Of a DNA stretch of 64,000 nt, positions 56,750 through 64,000 are shown piece after piece; within the stretch, counting starts at the first letter, position 1, and each line of letters starts with the position of its first letter. Under the pieces are notes generated by a model. That model ran no database searches and was not told where the DNA came from. It saw only the letters and a program-made list of their open reading frames with translations. Source of the DNA: Scolanthus callimorphus. Taxonomy: Eukaryota; Cnidaria; Anthozoa; Actiniaria; Edwardsiidae. Both the position numbers and the translations under genes were made by a program. The stretch covers positions 14,605,399-14,669,398 of the forward strand of contig CM066912.1 of NCBI GenBank assembly GCA_033964015.1. Direction: 5' to 3'.

Positions 56750-57325
56750 TGTAAAAGGCAAAATTTTATCCTAGTCAAGCTATAAATAATCGATACTAAT
56801 TGAGCCAGCAAAAAGAGCGGGAAATCATTGGGATATGCTATGATCATTTGCAGAGAAATTATTATCAAAATTCTGGAGTTTTCGATTGGTACAGGGAATA
56901 ACAAGATACCTGAGTCAGAGAGTTTACTGTGAAGATTTGTATAAAGCAAAGTTTATCCTATTCGAGCTAAATAATCGATGCGAATTGAGCCAGCAAAAGA
57001 GCGGGAAATCAGTACGATATTGCTATGATCGTTTTCATTGAAATTCTTAACAAAATTCGGGAGTTTTCGATTGGTACAGGGAATAACAAGATGCCCGAGT
57101 CAGAGAGTTTTTTTGTGGAGGTTTGTATAAAGCAAAGTTTATCATAGTCGAGCTAAATAATCGACGCGAATTGAGCCAGCAAAAGAGCGGGAAATCAGTT
57201 TTCGATATTGCTATGATCATTTCCATTGAATTCTTATCAAAATTCTCGAGTTTTCGATTGTTACAGGGAATAACAAGATACCTGAGTCGGAGAATTGATC
57301 GTGAAAGTTTGTATAAAGCAAGAAG
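56750..57325 (+). repeat. Tandem repeat, 3 copies of ~187 bp
   Basis: TATAAAGCAAAGTTTATC, GAATTGAGCCAGCAAAAGAG, GCGGGAAATCA and TTTCGATTGGTACAGGGAAT recur in order at ~187 bp spacing from 56750, 56939 and 57124. A partial fourth start follows at 57310. The array lies in an intron between the second and third exons of the companion gene. Confidence 0.9.
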
Positions 57326-57882
57326 AATTGAGCTAACAAAAAGAGCGGGAAACCTCTTATGCATGGTAATCGTGCGTTTGTCTAAATTGTCATTAAATTT
57401 AAGTTATTACCTTTCTCTCAAACCGGTCAAGCGTTTTCGGAGAAACATCTTTGAGAAATGGCGGATTATCCCAGAGATTGCATTGCCTGGCTGCGTCACG
57501 GAGAGCGAACTGATGACAAAGAGACACGATTGATGTGAGTTCGAGCTTTCCGACATGAAAGCACAGTTCACGGACTTACGGAGAACGTTTGTTGAGCTGC
57601 TGTGGCTGCAGTTTTTTTGACCCTGGGTCGAAGCAGTTCATCTTTCGTGACTGTCTGAGGAGGGGTAGCTTCAGGGACTGTGCTGTCGTCGAGTGCATTG
57701 TCGAGAACGGTAGGTGGAACCGGGACGGTCATCTCTGATATGTCGAGCTCCCGAGTCTCGACTCTACTAGAACGGTCTTCTAAACTTTGGAGAAAGCTAC
57801 CCATTCGCTCTGGGCTTTGATTGAATAGCTCGATGAAACGACGTAAGCATCCAGCAGCGGTTTGATCGTTAGTCGAGGCCAT

Positions 57883-58602
57883 ATCAAGTTTTGAATTTGT
57901 GGACTATAAATTTGGGTTCTTATGAACTGTAAACTAAGACGGCAGACCTTCGCTATATCGAAACCAACACAGAAAGGCGCGCTTTTTAGGATCTGAAGCA
58001 ATTTATACCGCACAATCTTAAATATTAACTACAGTAAAATTAATATGTCACTATCTAATGTCACCTCGTGTTATGCGAACGGTTTCAAGCGAACTCGGCA
58101 TTCGATCGAGCGATTAGTAGGAAACAACTTTTACGACAAACATTAAGTAATAAGCTTACATTGCTTATAGGAGATCCGAATACGTATTTCCCAGTTTCTG
58201 TAGTGTAATTTCCCAATAATAGATGGATTTTACTTACCGTCCAGCAGATACCACGTCCACTACATTACTCGTTGAAATCTCGCAGTTCGCCCCCATGAAA
58301 CAAGCTTAGTTCTCTTGATCATCATCCAGTAGAAAGGTTCCTTGCATCTTTCTCTTTCTTGAGTAAATGTACAACATAAAATCATCTTGAATAACTTCCT
58401 TCGCTGAAAAGTTAAAGCTCGTCTAAGTACTACGATTTCGAAACGAACGTTGAAGTGCGTTGTATTGTTGGTTGCGTTGTTTGTTTTAGTTAATGTTTGA
58501 TCGCAGCCTCGACTTCATGAAACCAATGGAATTTTATCGTGGGAGCGAGGCTTAAAATATCGATTGCTTATAGCATTGCAAACTTTCAACATTCATGGAG
58601 AA
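57883..58602. promoter_or_regulatory. Shared divergent promoter region of the CACTA genes
   Basis: It separates the companion gene start (57882, minus) from the tnp2 start (58603, plus). No exon-like frame was seen on either strand. Divergent transcription from one central region is inferred from gene orientation alone. Confidence 0.4.
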
Positions 58603-60185
58603 ATGCCTTATTCTCTTCAGCATAAGCGAAAAAAAGCTTGTTTAAGTCAAAGAAAGTTTGTAGAAAGGTCTCGAAGACCTTGCCCATGTAATATATGTCG
58701 GTTCAATGAAAGCAAACCACTGGCAGCAAAAGTTATTAGGCGACACATAAAAGTTTATGGCGTTCATTCACGTGCGGTTGGCGAATCAGAGAATGGAGGT
58801 TGGCATGATGATAGCTCTACTGAAAGTGAATGTTCCGTAGATTTCTCGGACGGTGAGTGTGACGGGAAAGTTCAGGAAGGCGTAAGTGGCAACTTGGACT
58901 CAGCTTCAAGTGATGCGCTTGGATATCCTGACGATTTCGAACATGGAATCCTGCCCTGTTGCACAGCAATCGGAAACGCCGAAATCGAAAGTCCAAAGAA
59001 TGATCACGATTGGATGATGGGTGATGATGCTGTAGAAGAATATGACACCATAGTTAATACTAACTACGATGGCAGCAATATTGAGTGTGAACTTGACTTT
59101 ACCGATTGTGAACTTGAGGAAATTGTGTATGATAATGCGGAAAACATGGAAGAAAGCTCTTGTAGTTCTAGCTCAGATTCAGAAATAGAATTCGATTATA
59201 CAGAACAGCAAAGAAACAGAGACGATGCAATAGGGTTGCTCTTATATGACAATTCCTCTATAACTGTTCTGGAAGCTTTGGCAGGGCATTTTTTCTGGTT
59301 TACAAAGCACCCTTCAGCAAGCAAAAGTTCTTTGACCGACCTACTGAAGATGTACAAAGGGATGCTGCCTGAACCTAATAATATGCCCTCTAGTTATGAG
59401 GAGGCATACAAGTTCATTAGACCCTTTCTCTTGCCTTATGAAACATTTGATGTTTGCATTAATGAATGCATTGTTTATAGAAAAACAGCAAGGTATGATT
59501 ATTCTAAATTTAAGACTTGCCCTACTTGTGGAGAAAACCGGTATCAAAACAAAAACAAGACCAGCAGAAGAAAGTTTCTGTACTACCCATTAGGTCCTCG
59601 ACTTAAAAGGATGTTAGCAGCAAGTGAGATATCAAAAGATCTGCAAAGCCATGCAGTGAAAAACTATGATGGAGAAGCTATGAATGATGTCCATGATTCA
59701 CCAGCATGGAAAGAAGCCTTCTCTAAAGGTGGCTTTTCCAATGGAGACCCTAGAGGCATCCTTTTACAACTTTGCACAGATGGGGTTAATCCATTTAGTT
59801 CCAACAAGTTAATTATTCAATGTGGCCAATAATGTTTAGTGTGCTCAACTTTCCCAAGAGCATTAGAAATAAGTACAGTAATTTGTTGCTAGTTGGTATT
59901 GTTCCTGCTCAAATCGAGGGAGGTGAGCCAAAGTCTCTTGATCCATATCTTGAGATTGTTGTTGATGAGCTCCTGGACTTGTCGGGGGAAATGTTTTATG
60001 ATGGTTACAAGAAAGCTGCTTTTGAATTCAGGATTGAGATTCTGAATTTTGTTCTGGATTATCCTGGGCTTACTAAAGTTCTATCTGCTGCTGGCCCAAC
60101 TGCCCTCCAAGGATGTATGTGGTGTGACCTTCGGGGTATGTATTTATCATCTTTGTATTGCTCACCTTGTTTCCTTATAGCCCCT

Positions 60186-60214
60186 CACCCCCCACCCCCC
60201 CCCCCCCCCCCCCC
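60186..60214 (+). repeat. C-rich homopolymer tract
   Basis: ACCCCCCACC followed by an uninterrupted run of ~21 C in intron 1 of the tnp2 gene. A similar ~18 base C run lies at 61352-61369. Confidence 0.9.
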
Positions 60215-60676
60215 TCTCATTAAAAACACCTTTTCCCGAATACAAACTGCTTAATCACAGGTCCATTTATTTCTTAATGGAAATAAATATTTAAACCAAA
60301 AGTCAGTAGACTTGATAAGCAAGGGTGCAGAACTGATATTAAAGGAGAGTTAGGTTTAGATCTGAGCACAAGGATATATTTTTCTGGTGTGTTTAAAAGA
60401 ATGTTTATCCATATATAACACGCAAAAGGCCACATTGCCACATGCTCTTTGCCAAAACACATCAATGGAAATCATTTTTTTGGAAGTATAGTGGTACCGT
60501 TATTAAGCAGGCACTTTTCAAGTCCCAAAAATAAGCAGTGCTGTCTTAAATTCCAGTATTCAGTGGCCAACTCATTTTCCTCCTTTGCAAGTGAACTATT
60601 TTGTGCCTTGACTCCCAAGTAACTCATTGTTTTATTCCTTATAGTGTTTTGTGTTTCTCAAAAACCGTGTCTGAAT

Positions 60677-60806
60677 TTTTTTAAATTTTGTTTGGTTCAA
60701 AAGTTATGAAACTTTTTAATTTTTAGAGTGGAAAATGCTAGAAAATTATTTGACCTTCGAAATTAAAAGTTTCATAACTTTTGCAACTAAACAAAATTTA
60801 AAAAAT
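60677..60806. repeat. Foldback repeat, ~130 bp
   Basis: TTTAAATTTTGTTTGGTTCA and AAAGTTATGAAACTTTTTAA are mirrored by AAAAGTTTCATAACTTTTGC and AACTAAACAAAATTTAAA. The arms are ~42 bp; it lies in intron 1 of the tnp2 gene. Confidence 0.85.
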
Positions 60807-61322
60807 ATATATCACGTGATCTACAGTATTTCAAAACCTTAGTCATTTTATTGTTTATTTTTTCTCAGGAATGCATGTGCCTTCCCTGGATAAGGTTGTT
60901 TATTTGGAAAACAGACGCTTTCTACCTAGTGATCACAGGCTGAGAAATGCTTCAGGATTCCCAAATGCCAAGGCTGAGACCCGCAAAAGACCAGACTGCA
61001 TCTTAAATGAGGATATCCTCTGGAGTGCTGTAGGCCATGACAGAGCTAAAAATAAAACCCAGGCAGCCAACATCATGAAAGCCACTGGCTCAAAGGGCGT
61101 TAACTGTTTTTATGCTCATGCCAACCCACAACAGACCAAGGCAATGTTTCCCAGATGTGATGCACGACCTTAAAAATGTTGTTGTGGCATTCTTTGATCT
61201 AATCACTGGTAGAGGGGATAGCCAGAAAGTGAGGACCACAGAAAGAAACCTTAACAGATTTCCAACATCCTGGATCATTGAAGGTACTTTTATCTGTTAT
61301 TATAATAGCTACAATATAGGTA

Positions 61323-61525
61323 ACATGCGCTCTGATTGGTCCAAATCTATGCCCCCCCCCCCCCCCCCCTTCAGAAATTCCTGGCTACGCCGCTGCTATT
61401 GTACCAATAAAGTAATGGTTCTCCCCCGGCGAGTGATTTAAAAACCTTTCAAATGTCTCTCCTAACATCACAAGTGTTCTATTTGCCGATAAAGTCATAT
61501 AAAGCTGTGCACTAATGCTTAATTA
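61323..61525. repeat. MITE family A, copy 3
   Basis: It starts GCGCTCTGATTGGTCCAAAT and contains GGCGAGTGATTTAAAAACCT, TGTCTCTCCTAACATCACAA and TTTGCCGATAAAGTCATATA, then CTGTGCACTAATGCTTAATT. It shares order and words with the copy at 34498. It is interrupted by a C run at 61352-61369. Confidence 0.78.
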
Positions 61526-61942
61526 TTATTACATGTTACCTATACATGTTATGAATAGCTTCAAGTCTATTGGTATTAACTACATTTCTATTGATGAAAC
61601 CTTAAAAACAACTTTTTTTCAGCTTCATATACTCTTACGCATTAGCTTTGGTGTTTTATTAATCATCATATTTTATATAAAGCGGCTCACCTGTAATTCA
61701 GTATGCATCCCACTGGCACAGAAATCAGGGTGATTAGTTTTTTTTTTTTTCATTTTCCTCTCACTCATTTCTTTAACAATTCTTTTTTTATATATTAATA
61801 ATAAGTAATTAAACATGATTTTCTAGAACAAAAAGAAATTGCTCATTTAGGCTCAAATTTAAAGAAGAAACTACTCTTTAATGGGAATTTCAGTAAACAG
61901 AATTGTAGCATCAAAAATAGCAGCAAATTTGGAAATTACATT

Positions 61943-62213
61943 ATTTAAGCATTACAGCATCGTTGTATGACTTTAACAGCTCAATAGAGCACACACGATG
62001 TTTAGAGAGACACAAGAAGATTGTAAAACCATGAACCACAGGCGAATGATTTTAAAATGTTTCGAATGCCCCCCCAACATCACAAGTGCTCTATAAAGTC
62101 ATAAAAAGTATGTGATCTAATTCTTTTATGATATAGCAGGTGAGATACATAACTTTATCAGTGAAATAGAGAGAGAGAGAGAGCACGCTTTATACCAGAG
62201 CTATATTATAAAT
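61943..62213. repeat. MITE family A, copy 4
   Basis: AAGCATTACAGCATCGTTGT, CAATAGAGCACACACGATGT, AGAGAGACACAAGAAGATTG, CACAGGCGAATGATTTTAAA and CATCACAAGTGCTCTATAAA match the family. A (GA)n run lies at 62168-62184. It is in the same intron as copy 3. Confidence 0.78.
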
Positions 62214-64000
62214 CAACATGGTACATGGTACATGGTACCCCCACAAGAGCTCAGGCCTTACAGCCGTCTTCGTTCATTTGAAACCCTCAAACCCAGCTGC
62301 CTACTTCCAAGACTTAGCCTGCTACTTCAAAACATATTGACCTGTAAAACCCCTTTTGTTGTATTGCAGACGATGATAATACTGGTGCCCATACCAAATC
62401 TAACAAAAGTAAGGGGCGCCTCCCACCAGCCCCATTTAGGATGTCACCAGAGCAGCTTACACTTGCAGATAAACGTGCTGGGCAAATTTCTGTGCCACAA
62501 GGATATGGCTGGAAGCCATGTGCCTTTTTTATAAAAAGGCCATATCTCAAATCTCATGACTGGAAACAGGTACATGTAATTAACTTCATTACACTGTTCA
62601 AGGCTATAATAGACTGCCACGCTTTAACAAGATAATATCATTGTTTACATATTTTTCTCTTCAGACTTTTTGGCGAGGCTACAAATGATATGGTCTGAAT
62701 ATCAATAAAGGGTGACAACTTTAACTTTAATTTAGGTAATTGCCACTAGCAAGCTAATCCGGCAATGGGTGGTAGACAAAATAAACATAGCTAGAAAAAT
62801 TGAACTCGATATCTCGTATTGTAAGTGTGTGATGTGCAGTTCAATTTACAGAAAATGTATTGAGATGAGTATTTTGACCTCCAGTTATTCAAGTAAAATT
62901 TTAAGAAACGCAATTAGTCTTGAAAATATGCCAACAACGAGTCAGTGATGAAATAATATCCTGCGAATGGTAATAAACTGGTTCTGCCAGATTTCTATTA
63001 TATGTAGTTTAAAGAGTTTTCAAAAATGCCTCAGTTGCTGGGGGTCAAAAGCTCATTAGCCCATACATTTTCTGCAAATCAAGCTTCGTGTCGCGCGCTT
63101 ATTATATATAGATTTTTTTACTTATATTCCATTTGTCACCCTTTATTGATATTCAGAGTCGCTCATTTTGCAGTGGTGTTGGAATGCCTGATTCTGGTTG
63201 ATGCTTATGCAAATTAGTCAAACGTATACAATGGAACTCGCCTATACAATGGGTTAAAAATCTAGATACCTGACGTGGTACTTGAATTATCATTGTTACC
63301 TGGTGCTTACTCCTTCATCTTGTTTGGTGTTGATTATTTCATAGATAGCTGTTGATGGTATTCTGAAGTTTTGCCTTCGCGGGATGCTTGGAGTCAACCA
63401 AAGAAGAATCTTTTTCCAGCTGTTAGATGTTTTGTCCAATTTGTGTGCTGACATACAGGACCCAGGCTTGCTGGATGACCTTGAAGCTAGTGTTAATGAA
63501 GTATGTGCTAAAACCGAAAGAGATTTTCCCATTTCTCTTCAGGTAAGAATCCAATGCAAGCTTTGATCCAGTGCATTTTATAATTTTTGCAAAGGGACTG
63601 GCCAGATCATGAAGCATCGGAGCCTTAAGTGTAGTAGATTTCAGCTCTCTGCAAAACATGTAGTTTACATGTTTATCATGTTCCAATCCAGATAATTCCA
63701 AGATTATCAACATTTTTAGTGCCTCCCTAATATATACATGAAGAAAGAAACGAAGTGAGAAAGAATCAAAGAAAGAGGAGAGAAAGAAACTTGTTACATT
63801 GTTATTCAGGTACCAATAGTTTCTACAATCTATCCTTTGTTTAATTTCTATACAGATCATTAGCCTGCATATATTGCGTCATGTAGTAGATGGCATAAAG
63901 TGGCAAGGGCCAGTTCACAGCTGGTGGATGTTCTGTTTTGAGCGCTTCAATAGCTGGGTGTGCCAAAGAGTTAAGAACCGGCGCTTTCCCGAGGCGACCA

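Larger units (their letters stand above)
52627..57882 (-). pseudogene. Companion gene of the second CACTA element, with a repeat-rich last exon
   Basis: Exons read leftward: 57882-57580 (ATG, MASTNDQTAAGCLRRFIELF, donor TCC|GTAAGT), 57509-57411 (ALRDAARQCNLWDNPPFLKD), 56403-56281 (ANLSKRLIYRRNHQKNTKFW), about 55965-55848 (NKYKELATERPKPLQKDVVD), 55566-55493 (FLMDGNVKLARATYDRHSAK) and 53659-52627. The last exon starts VGQKLYWQENQAVKV and turns into a ~48 bp minisatellite encoding repeats of the type DVGGSGQGVESKKG. It ends KKINQDYVY at TAA 52627. Shifts near 53190 and 52840 break the last exon. The head-to-head pairing with tnp2 inside one CACTA element suggests the accessory (TnpA-like, subterminal-repeat-binding) protein. 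Sequence similarity to plant TnpA is not visible, so this is inference. Confidence 0.55.
51514..64000. mobile_element. Second CACTA (EnSpm) element, left part, cut by the window edge
   Basis: The left terminus CACTACTGGAGAGAACCATG begins at 51514, and an almost identical CACTACTGGAAGGAACCATG at 51772. Both lead into CATGTGAAAT/ATTTCACATG subterminal repeats to about 52262. Beyond them lie a minus-strand gene and a plus-strand tnp2-type transposase arranged head to head. This is a complete CACTA layout except for the right end, expected as CCAGTAGTG beyond 64000. Confidence 0.8.
58603..64000 (+). pseudogene. CACTA tnp2-type transposase (Transposase_21/DUF4218-like), multi-exon, truncated by window edge
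   Basis: The transposase cuts and moves the CACTA element. The ATG at 58603 (MPYSLQHKRKKACLS) starts exon 1, to about 60133. It has Cys motifs PCPCNICRF, an acidic low-complexity middle, then the tnp2 signature: FDVCINECIVYRK, CPTCGENRYQNK, YYPLGPRLKRML and DSPAWKEAFSKG..NGDPRGILLQLCTDGVNPF. A one-base shift near 59810 leads to SMWPIMFSVLNFPKSIRNKY, LDPYLEIVVDELL and LQGCMWCDL. Further exons: about 60870-61287 (shift near 61145; FPDVMHDLKNVVV), about 62370-62570 (PPAPFRMSPEQLTLADKRAG), about 63346-63542 (CLRGMLGVNQRRIFFQLLDV) and 63856 to the edge (GPVHSWWMFCFERFNSWV, the DUF4218-like core). The 3' part lies beyond the window. Confidence 0.85.

Noticed and set aside
63296..63860. Minus-strand frames of 78 and 145 codons
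   Set aside because: Antisense of tnp2 exons and the intron between them.

Overview
The window looks like a repeat-dense stretch of a marine invertebrate genome, most likely a cnidarian. This rests on the mix of elements: a Polinton/Maverick (adintovirus-like) element with a gene set I associate with cnidarian Polintons, an L2/CR1-type LINE, animal CACTA (EnSpm) elements, and many palindromic MITEs. Genes are intron-rich with canonical GT..AG sites. The organism call is inference. No rRNA, tRNA or CRISPR array was recognised.

Layout. (1) 1-14.2 kb: host-like DNA with foldback MITEs, two tandem-repeat blocks (5.5-6.3 kb), a minus-strand multi-exon gene with a ParB-like domain (11.7 to 7.8 kb) and a divergent plus-strand five-exon gene with repeated QSDS-type acidic motifs (12.6-13.9 kb). 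(2) 14,216-46,160: a ~32 kb Polinton bounded by near-identical ~160 bp inverted repeats. Gene order is protein-primed polymerase B (+), integrase (-), major capsid candidate (+), packaging ATPase (+), small membrane or basic proteins, a Bro-N/VRR-NUC/C2H2 protein, a coiled-coil amphipathic protein, a penton candidate, a glycine-rich membrane protein, a ~500 aa conserved protein, and a NUMOD1-like protein (-). (3) Two insertions split it: an L2/CR1-type LINE (about 18.8-22.6 kb) in the integrase, and a 14 kb CACTA element (24,114-38,082, TSD TAA) in the capsid gene. The CACTA element itself contains a ~6.4 kb TIR element (about 30.27-36.64 kb) with a D..D..E-type transposase candidate, plus several MITEs. 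(4) 46-51.5 kb: a tandem repeat, a 0.7 kb foldback and a plus-strand gene with a DUF7869-like, RNase-H-fold-like core. (5) 51,514 to the right edge: the left part of a second CACTA element, with a duplicated terminus, CATGTGAAAT-type subterminal repeats, a minus-strand companion gene (57.9 to 52.6 kb) and a plus-strand tnp2-type transposase (58.6 kb to the edge, truncated).

Almost every coding region, young or old, is broken by single-base indels, while the Polinton inverted repeats are about 98% identical. Either these elements have decayed, or part of the breakage is uncorrected long-read assembly error. The window is best read as a nest of transposons: a TIR element inside a CACTA element inside a Polinton capsid gene, beside a second CACTA element that has entered a transposase-like gene.
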